Positions 1 through 8,433 are shown, numbered from the stretch's first letter. The stretch: 48,857 nt of DNA from Tepidanaerobacter sp. DTU063 (GCA_001512695.1 LFSJ01000200.1:15679-64535); one strand, 5' to 3'. The notes: generated by a model from the letters alone, not told the origin. A program made the numbers and translations.

Positions 1-467
1 GAAAATGACTCGTCTTTCGGGTGTTGGACAGCTACTATTGAACCAGCAATACTGAAGTCTTTCAAAGCCTTTAAGGTTTTTTCTATATGATTTTTGTAAT
101 AAGGGGGATCTAAAAATATTATGTCGAAGACATAGCCATCTTGTGCCAATTTTTCTATTGCAGAAATGACATCACTTTGAAGGACAAGACCTTTATCGGC
201 CAATTCTAAATCTCTAAGGTTTTGAATGATTACTGAACAAGCAACAGTATTTTTTTCGACAAACAATGCCTTCTCTGCTCCCCGACTTAATGCTTCAAGG
301 CCAACAGCTCCTGTGCCGGCAAAAAGGTCCAGGAAGTAGCTTCCATTTACTCTATCTCCAAGTATGTTAAATAATGCTTCTCTTATAAAATCTGTAGTTG
401 GCCGCGTAAGCATACCCTTTACTGATTTAATTTTTCGGCCTTTATGAATCCCACCAATGATTCTCAT
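1..467 (-). CDS. rsmD: 16S rRNA (guanine-966-N2) methyltransferase RsmD, 3'-truncated by window edge
   Basis: This open frame runs off the left edge of the window, with about 155 codons visible. The encoded protein begins MRIIGGIHKGRKI, followed by the S-adenosylmethionine-binding motif DLFAGTGAVGLEA and the catalytic motif DPPY. Both are characteristic of RsmD, which N2-methylates G966 of 16S rRNA on the assembling 30S subunit. The ATG at 467 follows a good ribosome-binding site (AAGGTGAT). The family is about 185 residues, so roughly 30 C-terminal residues lie outside the window. A possible extended -10 element (TGTTAGAAT) lies upstream near 499-507. The identification is firm. Confidence 0.93.
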   Translation of the reverse strand, partial: MRIIGGIHKGRKIKSVKGMLTRPTTDFIREALFNILGDRVNGSYFLDLFAGTGAVGLEALSRGAEKALFVEKNTVACSVIIQNLRDLELADKGLVLQSDVISAIEKLAQDGYVFDIIFLDPPYYKNHIEKTLKALKDFSIAGSIVAVQHPKDESF

Positions 468-648
468 AACGCATCACCTTAGGGTCTTGTCAAGCAATAT
501 TCTAACATATTAACATCAACTTTAAAACAAAAACTTGAATTTTTACGCTTTATTATTTAAATCATTGAATATTTTTACGCAAGTATGCCCATACTATAAA
601 CGTAATAAATTTTCCCCATAAGCTCTTCCTCCGGTTTCTCCTCTCCCA

Positions 649-670
649 ATGCCGGCATTCTTGCCGGCAT
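649..670. repeat. Perfect 9-bp inverted repeat around GCCGGC
   Basis: ATGCCGGCA and TGCCGGCAT flank a 4-base TTCT loop in the space between the rsmD start and the SASP gene. No T-run follows on either strand, so it does not look like an intrinsic terminator. Its role is unknown. It sits 18 bases from the real SASP terminator. Confidence 0.55.
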
Positions 671-687
671 ATTTACTTGAACATATC

Positions 688-723
688 AAAAAAGAACAGA
701 CTCGAATGAGCCTGTTCTTTTTT
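688..723 (-). terminator. Rho-independent terminator of the SASP gene (bidirectional)
   Basis: A 12-bp arm AAAAAAGAACAG pairs with CTGTTCTTTTTT around a short inner CTC/GAG stem. It begins directly after the SASP stop codon. A U-run is present on both strands, so it could stop transcription from either side. Confidence 0.85.
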
Positions 724-725
724 AT

Positions 726-950
726 CTATTGAGTTGTCGTTCCCCCTGCTGCACGTCTCTGGTAGTCCTCAATCATCCTTCTAACCATTTGGCCGCCAAC
801 TGATCCACAATCTCTCGAAGAGTAGTTGCCCCAGTATCCATCAGCAGGTGCCTGAATTCCAACTTCTTTTGCAATTTCATTTTTAAACTGTTCCATAGCT
901 TTGTATGCTTCAGGAACTACAAGCTTATTTCTCTTTTGACCTAATGCCAC
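726..950 (-). CDS. Alpha/beta-type small acid-soluble spore protein (SASP)
   Basis: This 74-residue protein coats and protects DNA in dormant spores and is degraded at germination. It shows the family features: a run LVVPEA, the segment NEIAKEVGI, which holds an EIA site like those cut by germination protease GPR, and the conserved stretch GYWGNYSSRDCGSVGGQMV ahead of an arginine-rich end. The frame extends upstream to 995, but those codons contain the ribosome-binding site itself (AAAGGAGGTGA). The real start is therefore the GTG at 950. It is monocistronic, with its own terminator and a possible sigma-G promoter. It marks the organism as a spore former. Confidence 0.93.
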   Translation of the reverse strand: MALGQKRNKLVVPEAYKAMEQFKNEIAKEVGIQAPADGYWGNYSSRDCGSVGGQMVRRMIEDYQRRAAGGTTTQ

Positions 951-982
951 TTTTGCTTCACCTCCTTTATTTGCTGTACTCT

Positions 983-1011
983 TAATATAACCCAAGAAAA
1001 AGTCTATATAC
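983..1011 (-). promoter_or_regulatory. Possible sigma-G-type promoter of the SASP gene
   Basis: Reading toward the gene, GTATA (1011-1007) is separated by 17 bases from TATATTA (989-983). This resembles the forespore sigma-G pattern of gyATR then cATnvTA, and sigma-G drives SASP genes in known spore formers. The match is partial and the assignment is an inference. Confidence 0.35.
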
Positions 1012-1062
1012 TAGAACAATCTGCCTTGCAGTCCAATGCATGCTTTAGTTGTTTTTTACAAA

Positions 1063-1106
1063 AAAACGACTACAATTGACAGTATGTAAACACTTGTAGT
1101 CGTTTT
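1063..1106 (-). terminator. Terminator of the asp23-fakA-recG operon (bidirectional)
   Basis: AAAACGACTACAA pairs perfectly with TTGTAGTCGTTTT around an 18-base loop, with T-runs on both sides. It lies 12 bases beyond the recG stop codon. Confidence 0.85.
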
Positions 1107-1117
1107 GTTTTTTAATT

Positions 1118-3142
1118 TCAAATATTAATTTTTGAATATATTAAATCCTTTAGGTTTTTATATTCAGCTAAAGATAAGTATTCATTCTCCAAAATCTCTT
1201 GTGCCAATTGCTGGGTTATCTTTAGCGTTTCTAGGTCCTTAGTAAAACTTGCATACTTAAATTCAATAAAGCCATGCTGCTTTTCTCCTAAAAATTCCCC
1301 TGGCCCTCTCAATTCGAGGTCTTTTTGTGATATTTCAAAGCCGTCATGGCAGTTCATCAAAAAGTTTAATCTTTCCCTTGCATTTCCCTGAGCAAAGCCG
1401 GATATCAGAATGCAAAATGATTTAAGAGAACTTCTTCCTACTCTGCCTCTCAGCTGGTGAAGCTGCGCTAGGCCAAATCGTTCGGCATTTTCAACTATCA
1501 TAAGGGTAGCATATGGCACGTCTACGCCTACTTCTACAACCGTTGTGGCAACAAGCACTTGAATCTCTTTTGACAAAAACTTTTTTAAGATCATGTCTTT
1601 TTCATCCTGCTTCATCCTACCGTGCAGCATTTCTACTTTCAAAAAGGGGTATTCCTTCTGCAAGTATTCTCTGTGCTCTTCAACATTTACAACGTCAAGC
1701 TCGTTTTCTTCGACTGCAGGACACACCACATACGCAAGGTGGCCTTTTTTTACTTCCGAAGCCATAAAATCATAAACTCTCTTTCGCATGTGATCTTGTA
1801 CCACATATGTTTCAACCTTCTGCCTGCCTGCAGGCAAAGTATCGATTATGGATAAATCTAAATCACTGTACAGCACCATGGCAACGGTTCTCGGTATAGG
1901 TGTTGCGCTCATTACCAATACATCCGGATACTGGCCCTTTTTTACAAGATTTTCACGCTGCTTTACTCCAAATCGATGCTGTTCATCGGTTATTACCATG
2001 CCCAAGCGCTTAAATTCCACATCTTCTTGTATGACAGCATGTGTTCCTACTAAAACATCTATATCGCCCTTTTTTAACCTAGTAAGGCAAGCGTCTCTTT
2101 CCTTTTTACTCATGCCCCCTTTAAGAATTCCCACATTAATATCGTGAGCATCCAAAAATTGTTGTAGTGTTCGATGGTGCTGTTCTGCCAAAATTTCAGT
2201 AGGAGCCATCATGACTCCTTGAAAACCATTTTTTGCCGCTAGATACAGTGCAGCACAAGCGACAAGGGTTTTCCCGGAACCTACATCACCCTGGACTAGC
2301 CTATTCATAATATACTCACTATTAAGGTCCTTTATAATATCTTTTATGACATTTACCTGGCCGGAAGTAGGAACAAAGGGAAGTTTAGATATAAAAGGCT
2401 TTAAATCCAAAATACGATACACATTTTTTCGCGTTTGACCCCTTATAAAAGATCTGAATACACCCGTGCTAAGCTGAAATATCAAGAGTTCCTCAAATAT
2501 TAGCCTTTGACGAGCTTTTTCCAGCATCTCAAAGCTTTTTGGGAAATGGATGTTTTTTATACTCTCTTCAAGTGGCAATAGATTGTATCGCTTTAAAATG
2601 CTGTTTGGCAGCGTCTCATTTAGCTCTGATGCAAACTCAATGGCACTCTTTACCATATTTCTTATAAGGTTTTGCGATACTCCCTTAGTCAGAGAATATA
2701 TCGGTCGTATGCTCTCAAGCTCAATTGCTTTATTTTTCTCCAGTTTTATCCATTCTGAGCATAGGATTTCAAAGTTGCCAAAGGCCTTTTTTACTTTCCC
2801 TATTAACAAAAGCCTCTGACGGGGATAGAAGCTCTTTTGTAAATAAGGTTGATTGAAGAAAATTGCATAGCCTTTGTTTTGACCGTCAAAAACCGGCACT
2901 TTTGTTATATATAAACTTCGTTTATATTTTTTGCTTACAGGAGTTCCGGTAACAATGCAAGGAAAAGCTCCTATCTGGTCTTCCCTACCCTGCCTAAAGG
3001 TCAATGGGGACAGGTCCTGGTAGTCCCTGGGGAAATATAATAGGGCATCTTTAATTGTATTAATCCCCAGCTTGGAAAGGAGTTTCGATTTTGCTGGCCC
3101 AATACCTTTAATACTTGAGACACCTGAGGATATATCCAACAA
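1118..3142 (-). CDS. recG: ATP-dependent DNA helicase RecG
   Basis: This 674-residue protein has the full RecG layout. An N-terminal wedge/OB region covers about residues 1-230. The superfamily-2 helicase motor carries Walker A GDVGSGKT (285-292), a DEQH box (near 386), SATPIPRT, and late motifs including EVGVDVPYAT and QLRGRVGRS. RecG reverses stalled replication forks and remodels recombination intermediates. The start is TTG, with ribosome-binding site AAGGATG overlapping the stop of the upstream kinase gene 9 bases away, so the two are co-transcribed. The length is normal and no motif is missing. Confidence 0.97.
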   Translation of the reverse strand: MLDISSGVSSIKGIGPAKSKLLSKLGINTIKDALLYFPRDYQDLSPLTFRQGREDQIGAFPCIVTGTPVSKKYKRSLYITKVPVFDGQNKGYAIFFNQPYLQKSFYPRQRLLLIGKVKKAFGNFEILCSEWIKLEKNKAIELESIRPIYSLTKGVSQNLIRNMVKSAIEFASELNETLPNSILKRYNLLPLEESIKNIHFPKSFEMLEKARQRLIFEELLIFQLSTGVFRSFIRGQTRKNVYRILDLKPFISKLPFVPTSGQVNVIKDIIKDLNSEYIMNRLVQGDVGSGKTLVACAALYLAAKNGFQGVMMAPTEILAEQHHRTLQQFLDAHDINVGILKGGMSKKERDACLTRLKKGDIDVLVGTHAVIQEDVEFKRLGMVITDEQHRFGVKQRENLVKKGQYPDVLVMSATPIPRTVAMVLYSDLDLSIIDTLPAGRQKVETYVVQDHMRKRVYDFMASEVKKGHLAYVVCPAVEENELDVVNVEEHREYLQKEYPFLKVEMLHGRMKQDEKDMILKKFLSKEIQVLVATTVVEVGVDVPYATLMIVENAERFGLAQLHQLRGRVGRSSLKSFCILISGFAQGNARERLNFLMNCHDGFEISQKDLELRGPGEFLGEKQHGFIEFKYASFTKDLETLKITQQLAQEILENEYLSLAEYKNLKDLIYSKINI

Positions 3143-3151
3143 ATCACATCC

Positions 3152-4810
3152 TTATTCCACGGATACAATATAATAATACAAATTTTGACCTCCATAATAA
3201 TATTCAACATCAAAATTAGTGTATTTTTGTGTCAGTATTTCCACTGTTTTCTCTACCATCGACTCCTGGATATCAGAACCATAGTAAATTGTGATAATCC
3301 CATCCTCTTTGCCTTCGGTCATGCTGTCTATTAGTTCAATTATTACTTCCTCGGTTCCTTTGCCCACAATTTCTAGATTGCCGTCCTTTATACCTAAAAT
3401 GTCCCCTTCCTTTATGTTGTTGCCATTGAACTTAGTATCTCTGACCGCATATGTTACCTCTCCGGAAATCACATTGTTGATGCTCTCAGTCATATTTGAA
3501 ATGTTATCTTCTAATGAACTGTCAGGATTAAAGGCAAGCAAAGCTGAAATCCCCTGGGGTATTGATTTCGTCGGAAGAACGTAAATATTTTTAGTCGAAA
3601 GTGACTTTACCTGCTCTGCAGTCAAAATAATATTTTTGTTATTGGGTAAAATAATAACATCCTTATACCCGGTTTTTTCCACAACTGACAAAATGCTTTC
3701 GGTGCTCGGGTTCATTGATTGTCCGCCTTCAATGATATCCGCACCTAAACTGACAAAAATCTCGTTTAAACCGCTTCCAGAGGATACTGAAAATACCCCT
3801 ATCTCTTTATCTTTTTTTTCAACTGCCTGCAAAGTGTTATTATTCGTATCATCACTTTCAGCAAGATTACCTATTGTTTCCTCATGCTGGATTTTCATGT
3901 TGTCAATTTTTATATTTGACAGTTCTCCCCATTTTAAAGAACAGCCAAGGACCATATCGGGATTGTTGGTATGTATGTGAATCTTTACCAATTCACCATT
4001 ACCAACGACAATCATGGAATCACCAAGATTTGACAGTTCTCTTTTTAACGCATCTATATCAATTGTCTCTCCCGTTACAAAAAGCTCGGTGCAATAAATA
4101 TACTTTATTTCCTGTAAAGTTTTGCTGTGAACTGCTTCTTCAGCGGGTCTCTCTGCAGTAACTTTTTGCACGCTAGAGATATCCATCTCCGGATTTTTTA
4201 TAACTTCCAAGAAACCCTTCATCAAAAATAACAGGCCTTTGCCGCCGGCATCCACAACATTTGCCTCTTTTAATTCCTTAAGCATCTCAGGGGTCTTTTC
4301 TAATACTTTTTCACCATATCTCAAGGTATTATCAAGAATTTTTTCCAAATTATTTGATCGCTTTGCTTCAAAAATCATCTTTTCGGCAGTTTCCCGAGCT
4401 ACAGTCAGTATGGTGCCTTCCACCGGCCTCATTACCGCTCTATATGCAGAATCAACACCGCTCTTATATGCCAGCGCCAACTCCATGCAGCTGATGCTGT
4501 CCCTGCCTGTAGGTATGCCTTGTGCAAAACCTCTAAAAAGTTGTGATAATATAACCCCCGAGTTGCCTCTAGCTCCCATCAATGAACCCCAAGCAGCTTT
4601 ATCGGCAACCTTTTTTAGGTCAGTTGAAGATATTTCAGTCAATTCCTTTACTGCCTGATCCATAGTCAAAGACATATTTGTTCCGGTATCTCCATCAGGC
4701 ACTGGAAACACATTTAAAGCATCAACTATTTTTTTGTTTTGTCTTAAAACAAAGGCGGCATGAATTATCGCCTTTTTTAGCAAATTAGTATCAATTCTAT
4801 TTATTTCCAA
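3152..4810 (-). CDS. DAK2/FakA-type kinase domain protein (YloV family)
   Basis: This 552-residue protein begins with a DhaL/DAK2 kinase fold. The nucleotide-binding signature FPVPDGDTGTNM lies near residues 35-46, followed by GARGNSGVILSQ and later VDAGGKGL. A C-terminal half with a DegV-like fold pattern follows. Family members (FakA, YloV) phosphorylate fatty acids held by DegV-type binding proteins and feed them to phospholipid synthesis. No degV gene is visible here, so the lipid partner must be encoded elsewhere. The gene sits between asp23 and recG, as yloU-yloV-recG do in many Firmicutes. The family is clear, but the substrate is inferred from homologues. Confidence 0.88.
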   Translation of the reverse strand: MEINRIDTNLLKKAIIHAAFVLRQNKKIVDALNVFPVPDGDTGTNMSLTMDQAVKELTEISSTDLKKVADKAAWGSLMGARGNSGVILSQLFRGFAQGIPTGRDSISCMELALAYKSGVDSAYRAVMRPVEGTILTVARETAEKMIFEAKRSNNLEKILDNTLRYGEKVLEKTPEMLKELKEANVVDAGGKGLLFLMKGFLEVIKNPEMDISSVQKVTAERPAEEAVHSKTLQEIKYIYCTELFVTGETIDIDALKRELSNLGDSMIVVGNGELVKIHIHTNNPDMVLGCSLKWGELSNIKIDNMKIQHEETIGNLAESDDTNNNTLQAVEKKDKEIGVFSVSSGSGLNEIFVSLGADIIEGGQSMNPSTESILSVVEKTGYKDVIILPNNKNIILTAEQVKSLSTKNIYVLPTKSIPQGISALLAFNPDSSLEDNISNMTESINNVISGEVTYAVRDTKFNGNNIKEGDILGIKDGNLEIVGKGTEEVIIELIDSMTEGKEDGIITIYYGSDIQESMVEKTVEILTQKYTNFDVEYYYGGQNLYYYIVSVE

Positions 4811-4831
4811 CCCTGAAAACCTCCCTATTAC

Positions 4832-5185
4832 TTACTTTGTCCTAACTCCGTGAACTATTACATTTACTTTATCCGGGTTAAAACCTAATGTGTTTTTCAA
4901 TACAAAGTTAACCTTTTCAATTACGTTATGGGCAACCTCGTGTATTTTTGTGCCATACTGTACTATTATATAAAGGTCGACGGTAAGCATATCTTCGCTT
5001 ATCTTAACCTCTACGCCCCTTGCTATGTTTTCACGACCCAAAAGTTCAGTTATGCCATCACTTATTTTTCTTGAGGCCATTCCTACCAAGCCGTAGCATT
5101 CCATGGCAGCATTTCCTGCAATTGTAGCTATTACCTCTTTAGATATTTGTATTTCACCAAGAGAGTTTTTTATTATATTCTTCAA
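4832..5185 (-). CDS. Asp23/Gls24 family envelope stress protein (YloU-like)
   Basis: This 117-residue protein has the Asp23 pattern. An N-terminal GEIQISKEVIATIAGNAA is followed by the GLVGM turn, an alternating beta segment VEVKISEDMLTVDLYIIVQYG, and HEVAHNVIEKV. Homologues associate with the membrane or the cell-wall stress response, and their exact molecular role is unsettled. The frame extends upstream to 5224, but that part contains the ribosome-binding site AAGGGAGG, so TTG at 5185 is chosen. It is the first gene of the asp23-fakA-recG unit and is transcribed divergently from rpmB. Confidence 0.88.
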   Translation of the reverse strand: MKNIIKNSLGEIQISKEVIATIAGNAAMECYGLVGMASRKISDGITELLGRENIARGVEVKISEDMLTVDLYIIVQYGTKIHEVAHNVIEKVNFVLKNTLGFNPDKVNVIVHGVRTK

Positions 5186-5222
5186 CGGGTTTCCTCCCTT
5201 CAAGGTAAAAATGTTTATATAC

Positions 5223-5251
5223 ATTATAATACATTTTTTGTTTTTTTCATA
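5223..5251 (-). promoter_or_regulatory. Probable promoter of the asp23-fakA-recG operon
   Basis: A perfect TATAAT (5228-5223 on the minus strand) precedes asp23 by about 40 bases. The -35 region at 17-base spacing (TATGAA) is poor. Only the -10 element is well supported. Confidence 0.45.
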
Positions 5252-5279
5252 TAAAAGTAGAAAAGCCGACTTTTCTTTG

Positions 5280-5308
5280 TTGAAGTTGCCTTACTTATGT
5301 GATAAAAT
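5280..5308 (+). promoter_or_regulatory. Sigma-A promoter of rpmB
   Basis: TTGAAG (5280-5285) and TAAAAT (5303-5308) are exactly 17 bases apart and lie 31 bases before the rpmB start. Confidence 0.7.
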
Positions 5309-5339
5309 ACTTTTGTCACATGAAAGAGGAGGTGCAATA

Positions 5340-5528
5340 ATGGCAAAGTGCGAAATTTGCGGCAAGTTTCCCAGGAGAGGCATGAAAATTAGCCATTCCC
5401 ACATAAGAACCAAGCGCACATGGGCTCCAAATATTCGCAGGGTTAAAGCTGATGTGGATGGACATATAAAGCGCATCAAGGTATGCACCGGCTGCCTACG
5501 TTCGGGGAAAGTTAAGCGTGCGCAATAA
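5340..5528 (+). CDS. rpmB: 50S ribosomal protein L28
   Basis: This 62-residue L28 contains MAKCEICGK, the basic HSHIRTKRTW segment, and a second cysteine pair in CTGC. The CxxC...CxxC arrangement is that of the zinc-binding form. It is part of the large ribosomal subunit near the E site. A strong ribosome-binding site (AGAGGAGGTG) precedes the ATG at 5340. The longer reading frame from 5103 is only the upstream extension. It is a lone plus-strand gene between two minus-strand groups, as beside spoVM in Bacillus. It has its own promoter and terminator. Confidence 0.97.
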   Translation: MAKCEICGKFPRRGMKISHSHIRTKRTWAPNIRRVKADVDGHIKRIKVCTGCLRSGKVKRAQ

Positions 5529-5533
5529 AAATT

Positions 5534-5558
5534 AGCGTGCCAAGTAGCACGCTTTTTT
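5534..5558 (+). terminator. Terminator of rpmB, overlapping the spoVM 3' end
   Basis: AGCGTGC and GCACGCT flank the loop CAAGTA, followed by TTTTTTAA. On the opposite strand the same stem follows spoVM and is trailed by a weaker T-rich stretch, so it can serve both convergent genes. The last codon bases of spoVM lie in the T-run. Confidence 0.85.
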
Positions 5559-5640
5559 AATTATTTTGACCAAAGAGCCCCAGTATTGCTTTAACGAATT
5601 TACCAAGGGTTTTCGGGAGTTTCAATACATATATCCGCAT
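5557..5640 (-). CDS. spoVM: Stage V sporulation protein M (SpoVM)
   Basis: This 27-residue peptide reads MRIYVLKLPKTLGKFVKAIL, then GLFGQNN. It aligns along its length with Bacillus SpoVM (KLPK, then G, then a VRAML/VKAIL-type amphipathic helix). SpoVM senses positive membrane curvature on the forespore and recruits the coat ATPase SpoIVA. A ribosome-binding site (AAAGGGG) lies 7-10 bases before the ATG. The position between rpe and rpmB is the classical spoVM locus. The gene is easily missed because of its size. The sequence match and location together make the call strong. Confidence 0.92.
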   Translation of the reverse strand: MRIYVLKLPKTLGKFVKAILGLFGQNN

Positions 5641-5653
5641 TAACCTACCCCTT

Positions 5654-5812
5654 TCACCATTTAGTGGTAAACAGCATCCACCCACACCAGATCAAGGAAG
5701 CTCCTGCAGCTAAGAACCACATCCACGATGGCAGTCCCACAATTAATACCGCTATGCCAGCAATAGTAGCGGCTATGCCCAGTATCTGCTTGATATTAAG
5801 GCGCTTCCACAC
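5654..5812 (-). CDS. Small two-helix membrane protein upstream of spoVM
   Basis: This 52-residue frame begins at GTG 5812 (MWKRLNIKQI) behind the G-rich site GGGGGG. It contains two hydrophobic segments, about residues 9-26 and 29-47, joined at LPSW, and ends FTTKW. The stop lies 13 bases before the spoVM start, so the two are probably translated from one message. I do not recognise the family. The neighbourhood suggests a sporulation or envelope role, but that is inference only. In Bacillus this slot holds thiN, which is not present here. Confidence 0.6.
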   Translation of the reverse strand: MWKRLNIKQILGIAATIAGIAVLIVGLPSWMWFLAAGASLIWCGWMLFTTKW

Positions 5813-5834
5813 TTTGCCACCCCCCGCTGGCAAA
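5813..5834 (-). promoter_or_regulatory. Stem-loop holding the ribosome-binding site of the 52-residue membrane protein
   Basis: On the minus strand TTTGCCA and TGGCAAA form a 7-bp stem whose 8-base loop carries the G-run that serves as ribosome-binding site. The stem ends directly at the GTG start. It could modulate translation of this gene and spoVM. This has not been tested. Confidence 0.4.
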
Positions 5835-5889
5835 AATCCCGGTTATTTTATTATATTCAGCATAAAGTGTTTCTGATACCAAACAATGA

Positions 5890-6543
5890 TTAATTATTGT
5901 TTTTTAATCTCTTTATTACATCTTCGGGATTTGGAGATTCGTAAATGGCAGACCCTGCTACTAGTATATCTGCTCCTGCATCTATTATTTCAGATGCATT
6001 ATCCTCATTTATTCCTCCATCCACTTCAATCAAAATATCGTATTGATTTTGCTCTACAATGGACCTCAATTCCGATATCTTGTCAAGGATTCGGGGGATG
6101 AACTTTTGACCGCCAAAGCCTGGATTTACACTCATAATGAGAACCAGGTCTATATCATCAAGGACGTATTTTATGGCATCTAAAGGAGTAGAGGGGTTTA
6201 GGGCAACTCCCGGCTTAATTCCCTGACTTTTAATATGGCTTACCAATCGATGCAGATGTACGGTTGATTCCGCATGGACGGTAAGTATATCAGCACCTGC
6301 CCTTATAAAATCATTTAAGTATTTTTCAGGTTCTTCAATCATAAGGTGAACATCAAAGGGAAGCTTAGTCTTCCCTTTGATAGACGCTATTACCGCAGGA
6401 CCAAAGGTAATGTTCGGCACAAAATGACCGTCCATCACATCTATGTGCAAAAGGTCAGCACCGCCTTGTTCCACTCGCTTCACTTCTTCAGCTAAACGAC
6501 TAAAATCAGCAGATAAAATCGAAGGTGCAACTTTAACCACCAA
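5890..6543 (-). CDS. rpe: Ribulose-phosphate 3-epimerase
   Basis: This 217-residue TIM-barrel enzyme interconverts ribulose-5-phosphate and xylulose-5-phosphate in the pentose phosphate pathway. Typical motifs are APSILSADF at the N-terminus, [12 protein letters not shown] (metal and catalytic Asp), [22 protein letters not shown], and EVDGGIN with the second catalytic Asp. The TTG at 6543 follows AAAGAGG with short spacing. The GTG one codon later (6540) is an equally likely start. It follows prkC by 24 bases and belongs to the same operon. Length and motifs are normal. Confidence 0.96.
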   Translation of the reverse strand: MVVKVAPSILSADFSRLAEEVKRVEQGGADLLHIDVMDGHFVPNITFGPAVIASIKGKTKLPFDVHLMIEEPEKYLNDFIRAGADILTVHAESTVHLHRLVSHIKSQGIKPGVALNPSTPLDAIKYVLDDIDLVLIMSVNPGFGGQKFIPRILDKISELRSIVEQNQYDILIEVDGGINEDNASEIIDAGADILVAGSAIYESPNPEDVIKRLKNNN

Positions 6544-6567
6544 TATAACCTCTTTCTTTAAATAGAT

Positions 6568-8433
6568 TTATCCGTTACCTTTAAAATAGAGCATATCATT
6601 TAACCATACTTCTACTTCCATATTGCCCACACCTTCCACGGGAATGCTTAAGGGGCTGTCTTCAGGAGAATGCTTCTCAAAGTACACGGTACGCTTATCA
6701 CCTAAATCATCTGAGACAACCACTTTTACCGTTATCTCCGAAGGCTCTGATGGCAGAAGTATGGGCTCTATCACGATTCTCTTCGGTTGAGCAGGGCCGC
6801 TACTGATTACAAGGTTAACTACAGTTCCGGGTTCCATAGCTTCATATGGCTTAGGACTTTGCTCTATTACCGTATCCTTGGGAGCCTCATCGGCTCTCTC
6901 GGTAACATTATATCTTATATTTAATTTTTTTAACTCATTTTCAGCTTCCTCTAAGGTCTTTCCGACTAAATTGGGCACATCTAGCAGCTCCGGCCCTAAA
7001 CTAACGGTAAAGTTAATCATTTCGCCCTCAGAAAGAGTAAGATCTGCCCGAGGATTTTGATCCATTATGATTCCTTCCGGCACTTCATCAGAGTACTGGC
7101 GAATAATACGCCCCGGCTCAAAGCCGCTATTTTGTAATAAGGCAATTCCTTCCTGCTCGGTTATACCAATTATGTTGGGAACTGTACTGGCTCTTGGCCC
7201 TTTGCTAATTATTAAATCAACCGGAGGCCTGTTGGTTTTTACCCTTTGACTTCCTTTTGGGTCCTGGTCTATTACCTGGCCTGCCGGAGCAACATCAAAA
7301 ACTCTGTCCAATATATTATAGTCAAGATTTCTCTCTTTTAATAATTGTATAGCCTCTTCCTCTTGCATGCCAACGACATTTGGTACAACCGTTTCGGGTA
7401 CCTCAAAATATTTTCTCGCCACTATTGCTCCAAGATAAGAAAACACACCAAAGAGGATCACAAAGAGAGCAGCGATGCCTATACCCCTTAAAATGTTCCT
7501 CGGCCTTCTCACCTTAGAAATAGAATTGGCAACATTTTTATCAGATTTATCTTGTGTAATACTATCAAGTACCAATGTGTGCTCCAGATTTTCAGGTTTA
7601 TAACTGATTACTTCAGGACTTGACAAAGCCTTCCTTAAATCCTTTTTCAATTCCTCGGCACTTTGATATCTATCTTCAGGGGATTTTGCCAAACATTTTT
7701 GAACTATTGTTTCCAGCTGCTGAGGAAAGCCAGGAAGTATATTTGAAATTGGTTCGGGCTTTTCCTGAATCTGCTTTAGTGCTATGGATACAGGAGTCTC
7801 ACCATTAAAGGGCAATCTTCCCGTAAACGCTTCATACAGCACGATGCCAACAGAGTACAGATCTGAACGCTCATCCACCTTGTCACTTCTAGCTTGCTCC
7901 GGCGAGAAATATTGAACCGAACCAAAAACATTGCCTGTATTAGTAATAGTGGTTCCTCCCGTAGCACGAGCGATTCCGAAATCAGTCACTTTAACTCTGC
8001 CGTCTGCTGTTATCATGATATTTTGGGATTTAATATCCCTGTGAACTATCATATTTTTGTGAGCACAGTCCAAGGCTTCGCAAATTTGAATGCCAACTTC
8101 GATAACTTCTGTAACGGGAAGGGGAGCTTCTTGCCTTATCAAATCTTTTAAGGTATTGCCTTCAACGTATTCCATCACTATATAATACAGCCCGTCCTCC
8201 TGCCCCACATCATAAATCCCAACAATATTTGGATGTGACAGACTAGCTGCCGCTTGGGCCTCCATTCTAAAGCGCCTAACGAAATCTTCATCCTCAGCAA
8301 ATTCCGGTTTTAAAATCTTTATCGCAACAATTCTATTGAGCAGATTGCATCGTGCTTTATAAACGAAAGCCATGCCTCCGCCGCTGACTTTCTCCAAAAT
8401 TTGGTATCTGTTTCCCAAGATTTTGCCTATCAT
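6568..8433 (-). CDS. prkC: PASTA-domain Ser/Thr protein kinase PrkC
   Basis: This 621-residue membrane kinase has a complete Hanks-type domain: glycine loop SGGGMAFVYKA, Lys39, HRD at 131-133 and DFG at 151-153. A single transmembrane helix lies near residues 316-338. Three extracellular PASTA repeats (VVPNVVG, TVPNIIG, DVPNLVG) bind muropeptides. A further beta-rich tail lies outside the last PASTA. Homologues sense peptidoglycan fragments and control germination and stationary-phase physiology. Its ATG overlaps the prpC stop in an ATGA, so kinase and phosphatase are translationally coupled. Many Firmicutes encode rsgA next downstream, but here rpe follows directly. Confidence 0.96.
   Translation of the reverse strand: MIGKILGNRYQILEKVSGGGMAFVYKARCNLLNRIVAIKILKPEFAEDEDFVRRFRMEAQAAASLSHPNIVGIYDVGQEDGLYYIVMEYVEGNTLKDLIRQEAPLPVTEVIEVGIQICEALDCAHKNMIVHRDIKSQNIMITADGRVKVTDFGIARATGGTTITNTGNVFGSVQYFSPEQARSDKVDERSDLYSVGIVLYEAFTGRLPFNGETPVSIALKQIQEKPEPISNILPGFPQQLETIVQKCLAKSPEDRYQSAEELKKDLRKALSSPEVISYKPENLEHTLVLDSITQDKSDKNVANSISKVRRPRNILRGIGIAALFVILFGVFSYLGAIVARKYFEVPETVVPNVVGMQEEEAIQLLKERNLDYNILDRVFDVAPAGQVIDQDPKGSQRVKTNRPPVDLIISKGPRASTVPNIIGITEQEGIALLQNSGFEPGRIIRQYSDEVPEGIIMDQNPRADLTLSEGEMINFTVSLGPELLDVPNLVGKTLEEAENELKKLNIRYNVTERADEAPKDTVIEQSPKPYEAMEPGTVVNLVISSGPAQPKRIVIEPILLPSEPSEITVKVVVSDDLGDKRTVYFEKHSPEDSPLSIPVEGVGNMEVEVWLNDMLYFKGNG

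Noticed and set aside
649-670. Inverted repeat around GCCGGC as a terminator
   Set aside because: No T-run follows on either strand, and the true terminator lies at 688-723.
1513-2819. Several plus-strand frames of 60-99 codons over recG
   Set aside because: They lie opposite the intact recG helicase, lack ribosome-binding sites and show no family features. They are antisense shadows.
5103-5339. Long upstream extension of the rpmB frame
   Set aside because: The AGAGGAGGTG site and promoter place the L28 start at 5340. The upstream part is the shadow of asp23.
5664-5876. Plus-strand 70-codon frame
   Set aside because: It lies opposite the 52-residue membrane protein, which has a ribosome-binding site, two clean membrane helices and operon position.
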